Source: Bacteroidales bacterium (GTDB taxonomy: Bacteria; Bacteroidota; Bacteroidia; Bacteroidales; F082). From it: a stretch of 64,000 nt of DNA. Position 1 is the stretch's first letter. Every line of letters begins with the position of its first letter. Both the position numbers and the translations under genes were made by a program. The stretch spans positions 1-64,000 of the forward strand of contig JAFPUN010000016.1 of NCBI GenBank assembly GCA_017395365.1, in the 5' to 3' direction. The notes below the pieces were generated by a model that worked only from the letters and a program-made list of their open reading frames with translations, did not search any database and was not told where the DNA came from. Shown here piece by piece: positions 26,085 to 35,184 of the stretch.

Positions 26085-27731
26085 TTATTTGGTCACGACC
26101 AGTTTCACCGTCTGGCTGCCCAATTCCGAAACAGCATTGATGAAATACACACCAGTGCCGAGCGTATTCAGGTAATTCTCCAGGGTGGTATGGTTCAAAC
26201 CGTTAAAAGTGTAAGTGTAGAGTTGGCGACCCGTAATGTCATAGACCGTCACGTCGGCCTTGGCACCTTCCTTCAGTGCCACTTTCACCTCGCCTTGTGA
26301 AGGGTTAGGATACACATTGATGATTTCATTGGCAGCAACAGAGTGTTCCTCGACCTTCAGCAGCTCCAGGGCTTGTGAGAAGTCAGGGATGCCATAGCCA
26401 TACTTGGAATCGGGATTATCTGCACGGTTGCCACAAGCACGGAGAGCGTCACAAATCTCCTGCACAGAAGAATAAGGACGGGCTTGGCGCAAGCATGCCA
26501 CTGCACCAGCGAGAACAGGAGTGGCAAACGAGGTGCCATTACCATTGTAGTAAGGCCACCAGCTGCCATAACCCGAAGCCACATAGGTGCCTTCGCCCAT
26601 AGCCATCACATCAGGTTTGATGCGGCCGTCATAGGTCGGACCCACCGAACTGAAACTAGCACGATCACCAGCGGCATTCACAGCTCCCACGGTCACGATG
26701 TGTTCGGCATCGGCGGGGATGCCCAGCGTGCAATTGCCATCGCCTTCGTTGCCGGCGGCATTCATGCAGATCATGCCACGACTTGCGGCAATTTCAGCTC
26801 CAATCGACATGGGAGCCGTCTTACCATCGTAGTGCTGATATGGATGATCCCATTGGCTCATGTCAAAAGTGATGTAACCCAAAGAGGTGGAGCACACGTC
26901 GACGCCCAGGCTGTCGGCATACTCGGCACCCGACACCCAGTTATACTCCTCGATGATGTTCTCACTGTCGCCGTCTTCGGTATGGATGAGATAATAGGAA
27001 GCCTTATAAGCCGTGCCCACCATATTGTTGGGATCGTAGGCGCCCATAGTGCTCAAGCAAGAAGTGCCGTGGGTGCTCTGCGTATACACCGAGTTGGAAC
27101 CGTACACGAAATCGCGGGTACCAAGCAGACGACCTTCTTCGCGCATATTGTCGAAGCAGGAAGTGTTTTCGGCTCCTTCGAAGCCGCCATCAAGGACAGC
27201 GATGATGACGCCAGTGCCATCGAAACCCATGTCGTGCAATACATCCACATTCAGTTGCTTCACTTGGTCTTCTGCGCCGCCATAGAAACCTTTTGAAGAA
27301 CGCGTGGAAGCGGCAGGCTTCATCTCGTTGGCCAGCCAACGCTCCTTTTGTTCTTGTGCCTTGAGGTCGTTGGGGCAGTTACGCACCGTCATCACGCAGT
27401 CGAGGGCGTTGATCGCCTCAATCACGCTCGGGTCGGTGACATGTACCGAAACGCCATTCAGCCACTTCGAAGGATTGATAATCTCGGCACCGCAATCGGC
27501 CACTGCCTGCAAGTACTGCGGATTGACAGGGAGGTCGTATTCGTCAATGGCGATGTTAAGGTTGGCACGGCGTTGCAAAGCCCTTGGGCTCAAATAAGCC
27601 TCTGGATTGTCGATGGAATAAGGAGAGCCTTCCTTATCCGTGAATTGCACCCAATAGATATTGGTCGCCACCTGCGCTTGGGCAAACATCGTGACAACCA
27701 AAAACATAAGTAAAAAAGACAGTTTTCTCAT
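26085..27731 (-). CDS. T9SS-secreted subtilisin-like (S8) serine protease
   Basis: 548 aa. Signal peptide to about MFAQAQ; residues 30-135 look like an inhibitor-type propeptide. The catalytic triad is D181 in VIIAVLDGGF, H221 in STHGTS and S401 in GNGTSFATPVLAG, with oxyanion N327 in NAAGNEG. A T9SS sorting domain ends the protein (NVYPNPSQGEV, LGTGVYFINA). It is an extracellular or surface peptidase. It has its own promoter 47 nt upstream and ends at a shared terminator. Confidence 0.93.
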   Translation of the reverse strand: MRKLSFLLMFLVVTMFAQAQVATNIYWVQFTDKEGSPYSIDNPEAYLSPRALQRRANLNIAIDEYDLPVNPQYLQAVADCGAEIINPSKWLNGVSVHVTDPSVIEAINALDCVMTVRNCPNDLKAQEQKERWLANEMKPAASTRSSKGFYGGAEDQVKQLNVDVLHDMGFDGTGVIIAVLDGGFEGAENTSCFDNMREEGRLLGTRDFVYGSNSVYTQSTHGTSCLSTMGAYDPNNMVGTAYKASYYLIHTEDGDSENIIEEYNWVSGAEYADSLGVDVCSTSLGYITFDMSQWDHPYQHYDGKTAPMSIGAEIAASRGMICMNAAGNEGDGNCTLGIPADAEHIVTVGAVNAAGDRASFSSVGPTYDGRIKPDVMAMGEGTYVASGYGSWWPYYNGNGTSFATPVLAGAVACLRQARPYSSVQEICDALRACGNRADNPDSKYGYGIPDFSQALELLKVEEHSVAANEIINVYPNPSQGEVKVALKEGAKADVTVYDITGRQLYTYTFNGLNHTTLENYLNTLGTGVYFINAVSELGSQTVKLVVTK

Positions 27732-27777
27732 AGTATTTAATATTAGATGATTCTACTTATTAGGTGATAAAAACGCG

Positions 27778-27785
27778 CAAAAATA
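27778..27785 (-). promoter_or_regulatory. TAnnTTTG promoter of the subtilase gene
   Basis: TATTTTTG on the minus strand, 46 nt from the start codon. Confidence 0.7.
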
Positions 27786-27864
27786 AACAAATTCTCCATT
27801 TTATGATTCTCCATCCTAAAAATTGACAAATAATCTAAACCAACAATCCATCTCCAAAGCAACA

Positions 27865-27915
27865 ATTCCTCATTCAGCATTCAGCATTCCTCATTCAGCA
27901 TTCCTCATTCAGCAT
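27865..27915. repeat. short tandem repeats
   Basis: Iterations of ATTCCTCATTCAGC with partial units, in the gap between the divergent subtilase and trmD genes. Confidence 0.8.
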
Positions 27916-27982
27916 TAACTCCGTTGAAATGCTTTGCATTCGATGTAATCAATCTTCGATTTCCACATTGAAAAATTTTCCC

Positions 27983-27990
27983 TACTTTTG
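27983..27990 (+). promoter_or_regulatory. TAnnTTTG promoter of trmD
   Basis: TACTTTTG, 23 nt before the trmD start codon. Confidence 0.75.
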
Positions 27991-28013
27991 CAAAACGAAA
28001 AAAAGCACACGTC

Positions 28014-28703
28014 ATGCGCATCGACATCATCGCCGTTTTCCCCGAAATGTTTGAGGGGCCTTTTACCGAAAGCATCATCAAACGTGCCATCAACAAGGGC
28101 ATTGTGGAGATAGGGTTACACAACCTACGCGACTACAGCACCGACAAGCACCACAAAGTGGACGACTACTCGTTTGCCGCAGGTGCGGGCATGGTGATGA
28201 TGATCGAGCCTGTCGACAACTGCATCAGCCACCTGAAAAGCCAGCGCGACTATGACGAAGTCATCTACATGAGTCCCGACGGCGAACTGTTGGACCAACC
28301 CTTGTGCAACCAACTCTCGATGAAAGAGAACCTCATCATCCTCTGCGGACACTACAAAGGCATCGACGAGCGTATCCGCGAGCATCTGGTCACCAAAGAG
28401 ATAAGCATCGGAAACTATGTCCTTTCTGGTGGCGAATTGGGTGCAGCTGTTTTGGTCGACAGTCTGGTGCGCCTCATCCCCGGCGCTTTGGGTGACGAGA
28501 CCTCTGCCCTCTCCGACTCATTCCAAGACGGGTTGGTGTCGCCACCGGTCTATACCCGTCCGCGCAGCTACAAAGGATGGGATGTCCCCGAAGTATTATT
28601 GTCGGGCAACGACAAACTCATCAGCGAATGGCGGATGGAGCAAGCCATCGAGCGCACCAAGGTACGCCGACCAGAAATGTACGAAAATTTCAAAAAAAGC
28701 TGA
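28014..28703 (+). CDS. trmD: tRNA (guanine-N1-)-methyltransferase TrmD
   Basis: 229 aa. Methylates G37 of tRNAs using SAM, preventing +1 frameshifts. SPOUT trefoil-knot signatures are clear: [16 protein letters not shown] at the start, [13 protein letters not shown], and [18 protein letters not shown]. The length is typical. It is followed 77 nt downstream by rplS, the usual neighbour, although a strong promoter lies between them. Confidence 0.97.
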   Translation: MRIDIIAVFPEMFEGPFTESIIKRAINKGIVEIGLHNLRDYSTDKHHKVDDYSFAAGAGMVMMIEPVDNCISHLKSQRDYDEVIYMSPDGELLDQPLCNQLSMKENLIILCGHYKGIDERIREHLVTKEISIGNYVLSGGELGAAVLVDSLVRLIPGALGDETSALSDSFQDGLVSPPVYTRPRSYKGWDVPEVLLSGNDKLISEWRMEQAIERTKVRRPEMYENFKKS

Positions 28704-28732
28704 GATTATTGGCTCAATATTGATTTTTTTTG

Positions 28733-28740
28733 TATTTTTG
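28733..28740 (+). promoter_or_regulatory. TAnnTTTG promoter of rplS
   Basis: TATTTTTG 40 nt before the rplS ATG; the open frame extends upstream of the real start through this box. Confidence 0.75.
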
Positions 28741-28780
28741 CACCCACTTTTTGGAGAAAAATATACAAAAATCATATAAA

Positions 28781-29134
28781 ATGAGCAAAAACGCATTAAT
28801 TCAATTCGTTGAAGATCAAATTGTTGTAAAAGATTTTCCGAAGTTCAAGACAGGTGACACCATCACGGTGACCTACAAGATTGTAGAAGGACAAAAAGAG
28901 CGTCTGCAAAAGTTCCAGGGCATCGTCCTGAAGCGCAGCGGTCAAGGCAAGGTTGGTACTTTCACCATCCGCAAGATTTCCAATAACATTGGCGTGGAAA
29001 GATGTTTCCCCATCGCCTCCCCCATGATTGAGAACATCGAGCTCAACAAGAGAGGTGACGTCCGCAAATCGCGCATCTACTACCTGCGCGGCCTGCGTGG
29101 CAAGAAAGCCAAGATCAAGGAACTCAAGGACTGA
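28781..29134 (+). CDS. rplS: 50S ribosomal protein L19
   Basis: 117 aa. Signatures include FKTGDTITVTYKIVEGQKER, FQGIVLKRSGQG, FTIRKISNNIGVER and SRIYYLRGLRGKKAKIKE. The frame is open from 28730, but the ATG at 28781 gives the standard N-terminus and lies downstream of the -7 box. It lies at the interface of the ribosomal subunits. A strong terminator follows. Confidence 0.97.
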   Translation: MSKNALIQFVEDQIVVKDFPKFKTGDTITVTYKIVEGQKERLQKFQGIVLKRSGQGKVGTFTIRKISNNIGVERCFPIASPMIENIELNKRGDVRKSRIYYLRGLRGKKAKIKELKD

Positions 29135-29159
29135 TTCCTTCGCAAAACAACAAAAAAAG

Positions 29160-29189
29160 AAGCTCCGAGCGTTTGCTCGGAGCTTTTTT
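29160..29189 (+). terminator. rho-independent terminator of rplS
   Basis: AAGCTCCGAGC-gttt-GCTCGGAGCTT followed by a T-run. Confidence 0.93.
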
Positions 29190-29214
29190 GTTATGTTGTT
29201 GGGTTGGATTTTTC

Positions 29215-29240
29215 GAGACGCGATAAATCGACGTCTCTAC
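29215..29240. repeat. palindromic repeat, GTAGAGACG family
   Basis: GAGACGCGAT-aa-ATCGaCGTCTC, then TAC. Related to the perfect palindrome at 16844-16871; it sits just past the 3' end of the symporter gene. Confidence 0.65.
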
Positions 29241-29249
29241 AGGGCCATA

Positions 29250-30698
29250 TCATTCCTTCGATGGTTCTTCTTTCTTCTTCCGTTTGAATATCTTCGTTCG
29301 TAGCATAAAGATGGTGAGGGCTGCCCAAAAGACAATCAAGATCCCCAGGGTGATAAAGGTGGCCGTCGTGCTCTGTGGGGCATAGCCTACCAGAAGCAAC
29401 ACGGGGAAGCCCAACACGATGGCCGAGAGGGTCTGCAGCACGAGGTTGTTAGCGGCAGGCGTCTCAAACTTCGGGTCGATTTCGCGCAGCAGGATCATGC
29501 CGTTGCTGGCCGTACCCGTCAGCATGCCGAACATCGAGAAGAAGCCTTCGTATTTGTAATTCGGATAGAGGTGCTTGCAAATCCACAACACATAGATAAA
29601 GGTGGCGACAGCGCCCAAAGTGACAATGAGGATGAAAGGCAACAGGAACTTGCCAAAGTGCTCAAAGTTGATGGCCGCCGTACCTGCCACAATCATGATG
29701 TCGAAGCAGAAACCGCTGATACGGTTGAGCATATAGTTGTTGATGTATTCGCGGCTCATCAGCTTGGCTTTCTTGAAACCCTTCAGGAGGTTCTTGAAAA
29801 GAATGCCGAACAGCGTGCCAATCAAGAAGTTGAAGCCCCACAGCATGGGTTTCAAGGTGTTGGTGCCGAAGTTGCCCAAATCCATGCCCTGAATCCAGTT
29901 GGTGAACAGGTAAACCAGAAAATACACGAACAGCACCATACAGATTTGTATCGAAAGCTTGTCGACCGACTCGGCATCGGGTATCTCGCCCTTGCTTTCA
30001 TAGTCTTGTAAAGTATTTATCTGGGCATCGGCGATTTTCTTTCTCGAAAGGATGCCTTTTCGGCGCAAGATGTTCATATAGACGACACCTACCACGCTAC
30101 CTACTATGAAACCAGTTGCTGCGATGGAGAGTCCAAAGTCGGCACCCGGGAATTCGATGCCCTGCTGTGCGGCCCATCCTGTGAAGATTTTGCCGAAGTT
30201 CAAGGCCTGTCCCGGTCCCTGACCATAGCCCATAGGCAACAGCAGACCTGCCGCATAGAACAAACGCCTACCAAAATAGAAAAACAGGATGGAGACGATG
30301 AGACCCACTATGCCTTGGATGACATAGGTAGAAGCCGTCAAGGCGCCCGTCTCAATCACTTTCATCGGCGTGGATCTCGATTCAATCTTGTTGTTCTTCA
30401 AAGCCAAGGCCACGAAGCCCAAACCCAAGGCATGATAGGTCACAATCTCCATCATGGGCTTGTTGATAAGTTCGCGACAACTAGGGATCTGCTTGAAAAG
30501 CAGCAAAAGCAAGCCACCCAGCAAAGCCGAAGGTAGCAGGCTCTTGTTCAAAAACGGCACTTTGGTCCTCAACACGTTACCAAGCAAGAGGGCCGTCGCC
30601 AAGATGCAAAACTGCACCAGCCATTGCCATGCTTCAGGCCGGTCAAAGGTCATCACGGAAACGTCAAGTAACATATTACAATGATTTTGGTTCAACAT
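29250..30698 (-). CDS. GltS-like sodium/glutamate symporter
   Basis: 482 aa integral membrane protein with about 11-12 hydrophobic helices. GltS-type features are LLPSALLGGLLLLLF, LLLPMGYGQGPGQALNFG and MFGMLTGTASNGMILLREIDP. It probably takes up glutamate with Na+. A basic cytosolic tail (KIFKRKKKEEPSKE) ends the protein. It lies 4 nt downstream of the ybjQ-like gene and is probably co-transcribed with it. Confidence 0.85.
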   Translation of the reverse strand: MLNQNHCNMLLDVSVMTFDRPEAWQWLVQFCILATALLLGNVLRTKVPFLNKSLLPSALLGGLLLLLFKQIPSCRELINKPMMEIVTYHALGLGFVALALKNNKIESRSTPMKVIETGALTASTYVIQGIVGLIVSILFFYFGRRLFYAAGLLLPMGYGQGPGQALNFGKIFTGWAAQQGIEFPGADFGLSIAATGFIVGSVVGVVYMNILRRKGILSRKKIADAQINTLQDYESKGEIPDAESVDKLSIQICMVLFVYFLVYLFTNWIQGMDLGNFGTNTLKPMLWGFNFLIGTLFGILFKNLLKGFKKAKLMSREYINNYMLNRISGFCFDIMIVAGTAAINFEHFGKFLLPFILIVTLGAVATFIYVLWICKHLYPNYKYEGFFSMFGMLTGTASNGMILLREIDPKFETPAANNLVLQTLSAIVLGFPVLLLVGYAPQSTTATFITLGILIVFWAALTIFMLRTKIFKRKKKEEPSKE

Positions 30699-30702
30699 TC
30701 AA

Positions 30703-30990
30703 TCATCTTGATCCATCGAGCTTTACGGCTGTGCCAGAAACATTTACCATGACACACGGCCCCACATCTGACACATCAAAATCAATCCTAACGCCGACGA
30801 CGGCATCGGCACCAAGTTCGGCAGCACGCTCTTCCAAATGTTTGAGGGCTGCTGCACGGGCATTGGTGAGAATCGACACATAATACCTCTCTCCCCTGAA
30901 TTCCTTGTTCTCGAAGGCTTCTCCAAAGACAATCCCCAAATATTCAGTGATCGTCTGTCCTTCAATGTTTGCTGTAGTAGTGAGTATCAT
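30703..30990 (-). CDS. YbjQ/UPF0145 family protein
   Basis: 95 aa, matching the small YbjQ (DUF74) family: ILTTTANIEGQTITEYLGIV, ARAAALKHLEERAAELGADA and VVGVRIDFD. The family forms pentameric rings and is sometimes called heavy-metal binding; function unsettled. It is the first gene of a two-gene unit with the symporter. Confidence 0.9.
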   Translation of the reverse strand: MILTTTANIEGQTITEYLGIVFGEAFENKEFRGERYYVSILTNARAAALKHLEERAAELGADAVVGVRIDFDVSDVGPCVMVNVSGTAVKLDGSR

Positions 30991-31034
30991 ACTGCAACAG
31001 GTTTAATTATTCACTTATATTGCCTTTATCGCGG

Positions 31035-31042
31035 CAAAGATA
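31035..31042 (-). promoter_or_regulatory. TAnnTTTG promoter
   Basis: TATCTTTG on the minus strand, 44 nt before the YbjQ start. Confidence 0.7.
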
Positions 31043-31074
31043 ATGCATTTTTCAATCAATGAACGAAAAACCCT

Positions 31075-31082
31075 TATTTTTG
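31075..31082 (+). promoter_or_regulatory. TAnnTTTG promoter of the chromate transporter pair
   Basis: TATTTTTG ends only 4 nt before the ATG at 31087. The transcript is therefore leaderless or nearly so. Confidence 0.65.
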
Positions 31083-31086
31083 CAGC

Positions 31087-31713
31087 ATGAAAAAGGTGCT
31101 ACAACTGTTCCTCACATTCTTCAAAATCGGGGCCTTTACCCTCGGTGGTGGCTATGCCATGCTGTCGATGGTGGAGAAAGCCGTCGTCGACCAGAAGAAG
31201 TGGATTCCCAACGACGAGTTTTGGGACATGATAGCCGTGGTACAGTCGCTACCTGGCGTCTTTGCCGTCAACACCGCCTTGTATGTAGGACATCGTGTGG
31301 CGGGTGTGAAAGGCGCTTTCGCCGCCATGTTGGGTGCCATCATCCCATCCATCACCATCATTTTGCTGTTGGCCACGGTATTTCATGAATATCGCGACAA
31401 TCCGGTGGTGGAGCGTATCTTCAAGGGCATCCGTCCCTGCGTGGTAGCCCTCATCCTCGCCCCCTCGCTACGCATGATCAAGTCGGCCAAGGTGACATGG
31501 AAAACCGCCATCATCCCCATCGCCACAGTATTTCTCATCTGGTGGCTCAAGATCTCGCCCGCCTATGTCATCCTTGCCGCCATCGCAGGAAGTCTGATCT
31601 ATGCATTGATTATTAATAGACGCGAGACTGCGAGACTACGGGACTGCGAGACGCCCCAGAGTCCCGAAGTCCCAGAGTCCCGGAGTCAAAAAGAAAAGGA
31701 GGTCAAGTCATGA
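31087..31713 (+). CDS. chromate transporter, first half-subunit
   Basis: 208 aa ChrA-type half-protein: FFKIGAFTLGGGYAML, VVQSLPGVFAVNTALYVG and about five TM helices. Short-chain ChrA proteins work as pairs, and the second half follows with an ATGA overlap. The last ~30 residues (RRETARLRDCETPQSP...) are polar and encoded by a GACTGCGGGAC/GTCCCGGAGTC repeat (31617-31689), not by conserved transporter sequence. Chromate or another oxyanion is the nominal substrate. Confidence 0.88.
   Translation: MKKVLQLFLTFFKIGAFTLGGGYAMLSMVEKAVVDQKKWIPNDEFWDMIAVVQSLPGVFAVNTALYVGHRVAGVKGAFAAMLGAIIPSITIILLLATVFHEYRDNPVVERIFKGIRPCVVALILAPSLRMIKSAKVTWKTAIIPIATVFLIWWLKISPAYVILAAIAGSLIYALIINRRETARLRDCETPQSPEVPESRSQKEKEVKS
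31617..31689. repeat. GAGAC/GGGAC inverted repeat within a coding end
   Basis: Iterated GCGAGACT and CGGGACTGC units followed by their complements (AGAGTCCCG, AAGTCCC, GAGTCCCGG). Similar GGGACGCGGGACTG units occur at 40871-40900. Confidence 0.7.
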
Positions 31714-32249
31714 TTTACTTGCAATTGCTTTGGGTATTCGTGAAAATCGGCGTGCTGGGCTTCGGTGGCGGCTATGCCATGCTCTCGCTCATCCAGCACG
31801 AGGTGGTCGACCACTATGCTTGGATGACCACCACCGAGTTTGCCGACATGGTGGCCATCTCACAGATGACGCCAGGGCCCATCTCCATCAACTTGGCAAC
31901 CTATGTGGGCTACAACACGGCGGGCTTCGGCGGTTCGCTGTTGGCCTCGTTCGCGCTTTGCCTACCCTCCATCATCATGGTGTATCTCATCCTCCGATTG
32001 TTTATGAGCAAGAAGAACAACACCTTGATGACCAACACCTTGAAAGGCTTGAAGCCTGCCATCGCAGGGCTCATCTTTGCCGCCGGCCTCGCGATGATGA
32101 ACACGCAAAACTTCGTTGACTTCGGTCGCGGCCAATACAATATCAGCGTCATTATCTGCGTTTTGGCCTTCGTGGCGTCGTATTTCTTCAAAGCGAATCC
32201 TATACTACTCATTGTGCTATCAGGTGTGGTGGGATTCTTCGCGTATTAA
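31710..32249 (+). CDS. chromate transporter, second half-subunit
   Basis: 179 aa ChrA-type half-protein: FVKIGVLGFGGGYAMLSLIQ, AISQMTPGPISINLATYVG and GLKPAIAGLIFAAGLAM. Its ATG overlaps the stop of the first half, so the two are translated together, probably forming a heterodimeric oxyanion exporter in the inner membrane. Confidence 0.9.
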   Translation: MIYLQLLWVFVKIGVLGFGGGYAMLSLIQHEVVDHYAWMTTTEFADMVAISQMTPGPISINLATYVGYNTAGFGGSLLASFALCLPSIIMVYLILRLFMSKKNNTLMTNTLKGLKPAIAGLIFAAGLAMMNTQNFVDFGRGQYNISVIICVLAFVASYFFKANPILLIVLSGVVGFFAY

Positions 32250-32291
32250 CCAAGGTCCCTAAACCCTGAACTTGTCGAAGAGTCGAAGGGC

Positions 32292-32362
32292 CGATTCAAG
32301 ATTCAAAGATTCATTCAAAGATTCAAAGATTCAAAGATTCAACATTTAAAGAATTAAGATTC
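32292..32362. repeat. AGATTCAA simple repeats
   Basis: About seven iterations of (A)GATTCAAA in front of the PNGase gene. Just before them, CCCTGAACTTGTCGAAG is typical of dispersed palindromes ending in TCGAAGGG. Confidence 0.8.
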
Positions 32363-32370
32363 AAAACGAT

Positions 32371-34074
32371 ATGAAACGGTTTATCTTTAGTCTGCTTGCA
32401 GTATTATCAGCTTCATTAGCCTTTGGGCAACATATACTTACCTATCAAAGCTACGCCAAAGGCGTTGCCGAACAAGACACAACCTCAATGCTGGTTGTTG
32501 AGAATGCAAAATGCTTAAAAATCAACACACTAGAAAAATCCATTTCAAATCCCATCCCTGGTTACGCACAAAACATCACCTATGTTGATTATGTCAACGA
32601 CAGCATTTATTCGATTATTGAATTCTCCGACAGCAAGTATTACAGCGCCCATTCATTCACCAACAACGATGTGGTTTTCAGCGAGGAAGGGACTGAAAAT
32701 CTATTGGGCTATCCATGTAAGAAATACAAGACCAGCATCAACTCCAACACCATCGAGGTATGGATGACGGAGAGCCTCGGTTTTGAGGCCACACTCATGC
32801 CAGGATTAGGCCATTTGAAAGGCGTGATGGTGCGTTGCATGAGAAACGGTTCGTATGTCACCGATCTGAAGGATGTGAAAGACCAGAAATATGCCATGGT
32901 CGACATGATTCCTGACTATAAAGGCGAGCGCAAGACCGTTAAGGAACTCAACCAATTGCGCAAGGACAAACTCGTCATCCGCATCCCCGTCTTCGAGGAC
33001 GAGCAGATACATTTCGCAGACTACGAGCCGTTTACCCAAGAAATACCTTTTGACACAACAATTCATTTCAGCCATGGCACGCTCATCGTGAAACGGTTGA
33101 GGCTGCCTGAATTCCCTGCGCATTACCAACTCTTTGCCGAGATCCGCCAACACAGCAATGGCGATGCCTACGACCGCTCGGCCTCCGTATTCGTCATCCC
33201 CACGGAAAAGGCCATGAGTTTCAAGGACGGCCTGACAAAAGGCATCGAGGCGTTGCCTGTTTTTGTCGGCAAAGACGGCAAGGAATACCAAGGCATCAAA
33301 GCGGAAAAGGACTACCTGCCGCCTGTTGAATTGGTGCGGTTTTTCACCTCTTTCGGCGCCGGTCATTTCAACGACAAGGTTCAGATTGACGGACTGGAAT
33401 GGGCAGAGGAAAACTATTATAAGCAAGAAGTCAGTGAGTTGCGTGACCGTTTGCGTGGCGATGTGCTCATCGGGGCTTTCATCGGCAACTACGACAAGGG
33501 CGGACACAAGGTTTCCCTCGACCTTCTCGCCTACCCTGGCGATGACAAATGGAGCGACAAACCCTTGAAACAACACTCCATCCCGTTGTTCAACACCTGC
33601 AATGTATTGGAGATGAGCGGACAAAACTACGGCCGTTTGTTTGCCACGGACACATTGGAAGTGGAGTTTGAAATCCCCGAAAATGCCAAGAACATTCATA
33701 TGCGGTATATCTGCACAGGCCATGGCGGCTGGGACGGCGGCGACGAATTCAACCCGAAAGAGAATGCGATCTACATCGATGGCGCCAAGATGTTCACCCA
33801 CACCCCATGGCGCTGCGACTGCGCCACCTTCCGCGACCAGAGCCCCGTCTCTGGCAACTTCTGGAATGGGCTTTCCTCCTCCGACTATTCGCGTTCAGGT
33901 TGGTGTCCTGGCACGGCCACCATTCCCGTCTATTTCGACCTGAACGGCTTGAAACCAGGCAAGCACACCATCCGTATTGCCATACCGCAGGGCAAAGACG
34001 AAGGGGAATCCTTCAGCCATTGGATGGTTTCAGGAGTGCTGCTGTATGAGTTATACGGAACCGGCTTTCTGTAA
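32371..34074 (+). CDS. PNGase F-type glycoamidase with GLPGLI-like N-terminal domain
   Basis: 567 aa. Signal peptide to about LAFGQH. Residues 20-190 resemble the GLPGLI family (EGTENLLGYPCKKYKT, IEVWMTESLG, LMPGLGHLKGVMV). From about 330 on it matches the two eight-stranded sandwiches of peptide-N-glycosidase F: VRFFTSFGAGHFNDKVQIDG, GAFIGNYDKGGHKV, HGGWDGGDEF, PWRCDCATFRDQSP and SGWCPGTATIPVYFDL. It should cleave N-glycans from glycoproteins outside the cytoplasm. The last 24 bp overlap the convergent aroC. No promoter was found in the repeat-rich upstream gap. Confidence 0.87.
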   Translation: MKRFIFSLLAVLSASLAFGQHILTYQSYAKGVAEQDTTSMLVVENAKCLKINTLEKSISNPIPGYAQNITYVDYVNDSIYSIIEFSDSKYYSAHSFTNNDVVFSEEGTENLLGYPCKKYKTSINSNTIEVWMTESLGFEATLMPGLGHLKGVMVRCMRNGSYVTDLKDVKDQKYAMVDMIPDYKGERKTVKELNQLRKDKLVIRIPVFEDEQIHFADYEPFTQEIPFDTTIHFSHGTLIVKRLRLPEFPAHYQLFAEIRQHSNGDAYDRSASVFVIPTEKAMSFKDGLTKGIEALPVFVGKDGKEYQGIKAEKDYLPPVELVRFFTSFGAGHFNDKVQIDGLEWAEENYYKQEVSELRDRLRGDVLIGAFIGNYDKGGHKVSLDLLAYPGDDKWSDKPLKQHSIPLFNTCNVLEMSGQNYGRLFATDTLEVEFEIPENAKNIHMRYICTGHGGWDGGDEFNPKENAIYIDGAKMFTHTPWRCDCATFRDQSPVSGNFWNGLSSSDYSRSGWCPGTATIPVYFDLNGLKPGKHTIRIAIPQGKDEGESFSHWMVSGVLLYELYGTGFL

Positions 34075-35022
34075 CATCCCCATATCGACCGTCACCATAG
34101 CCGCAAAGGCCTCGACCAAGACCACCGCTCTCGGCAAGGCGCACACATCGTGCCGCCCACCGATAGCAATTTGGAAGGTCTCCCCTTCCCGATTCACGGT
34201 CTGTTGAGGTTGAGCTATACTCGGTATCGGCTTGAAAGCCACACGGAAAACGATGTCATTGCCGTTGGTGATGCCGCCTTGAATACCTCCAGAGTGGTTA
34301 GTTAGAGTAGTGATTCTTCCGTCTTTATTGATAAAGGTGTCATTGGCTTCGGAGCCTTTCATCTGGGCGAGTGCAAAGCCATCACCAACCTCGAAACCTT
34401 TCACGGCGGGAATGCTGAACATGGCATGGGCCAACTCAGCCGAAAACTTGCCGAACACAGGCTCACCCAAGCCCACCGGAACGCCCACGATGCGGCATTC
34501 GACAATGCCACCCACCGTATCACCCTTTTTTCGGGCTTGTTCCGCATCGCCCATAGAGACTACCTCTGCGGCTATTTGGATGTTTTTTTCTTTCAAGATC
34601 TGCTTGGCAATGGCACCCGCCACCACGATGGGCAAAGTAGTACGAGCTGATGCCCTGCCGCCACCGCGCCAGTCGCGGATGCCGTATTTCTGCTCGTAGG
34701 TGAAATCGGCATGCGAAGGACGATATACATCTTTCAAAGCCTCGTAATCTTCCGACTTACCATCTTCATTGCACACCATAAAGGCAATGGGCGTGCCCAA
34801 GGTCACGCCATCGAGCAGGCCCGAAAGCCATTCGATTTGATCCGACTCCTTGCGTTGGGAGCTTTCAGAGAACTGCGCCGTCTTCCGTCTATGGAGTTCG
34901 CTATCAATAAAACCGAAATCCAGTTTCAGCTGCGACGGGCAGCCATCGATAACGCCGCCAATGGCCATGCCATGCGACTCGCCAAAAGTGGTTAACCTGA
35001 AAAGATGTCCTATGGTATTCAT
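34051..35022 (-). CDS. aroC: chorismate synthase
   Basis: 323 aa, converts EPSP to chorismate with reduced FMN. Signatures: GHLFRLTTFGESHG at the N-terminus, RPSHADFTYEQKYGIRDWRGGGRASARTT, and SGGIQGGITNG. Somewhat shorter than the usual 350-360 aa, mainly at the C-terminus, which ends in the 24-bp overlap with the PNGase gene. The frame is open to 35052, but MNTIGHLF at 35022 is the family start and lies 6 nt past the -7 box, implying a leaderless mRNA. Confidence 0.95.
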   Translation of the reverse strand: MNTIGHLFRLTTFGESHGMAIGGVIDGCPSQLKLDFGFIDSELHRRKTAQFSESSQRKESDQIEWLSGLLDGVTLGTPIAFMVCNEDGKSEDYEALKDVYRPSHADFTYEQKYGIRDWRGGGRASARTTLPIVVAGAIAKQILKEKNIQIAAEVVSMGDAEQARKKGDTVGGIVECRIVGVPVGLGEPVFGKFSAELAHAMFSIPAVKGFEVGDGFALAQMKGSEANDTFINKDGRITTLTNHSGGIQGGITNGNDIVFRVAFKPIPSIAQPQQTVNREGETFQIAIGGRHDVCALPRAVVLVEAFAAMVTVDMGMLQKAGSV

Positions 35023-35027
35023 AGCGA

Positions 35028-35035
35028 CAAAGGTA
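35028..35035 (-). promoter_or_regulatory. TAnnTTTG promoter of aroC
   Basis: TACCTTTG on the minus strand, 5 nt from the start codon. Confidence 0.65.
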
Positions 35036-35157
35036 CAACAATTTAGTTTCAACCATCATATTTCGAAGAAAAACATTCAATATATTATGTTTCAATATGT
35101 TACATAAAACATAGAAAAATATTTTCAAAAAACGTTGGTGGGTAATAGAAAAATGTC

Positions 35158-35165
35158 TACTTTTG
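35158..35165 (+). promoter_or_regulatory. TAnnTTTG promoter of the tRNA genes
   Basis: TACTTTTG, 19 nt before tRNA-Ser. Confidence 0.7.
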
Positions 35166-35184
35166 CACCGCAATTCACAACCGA

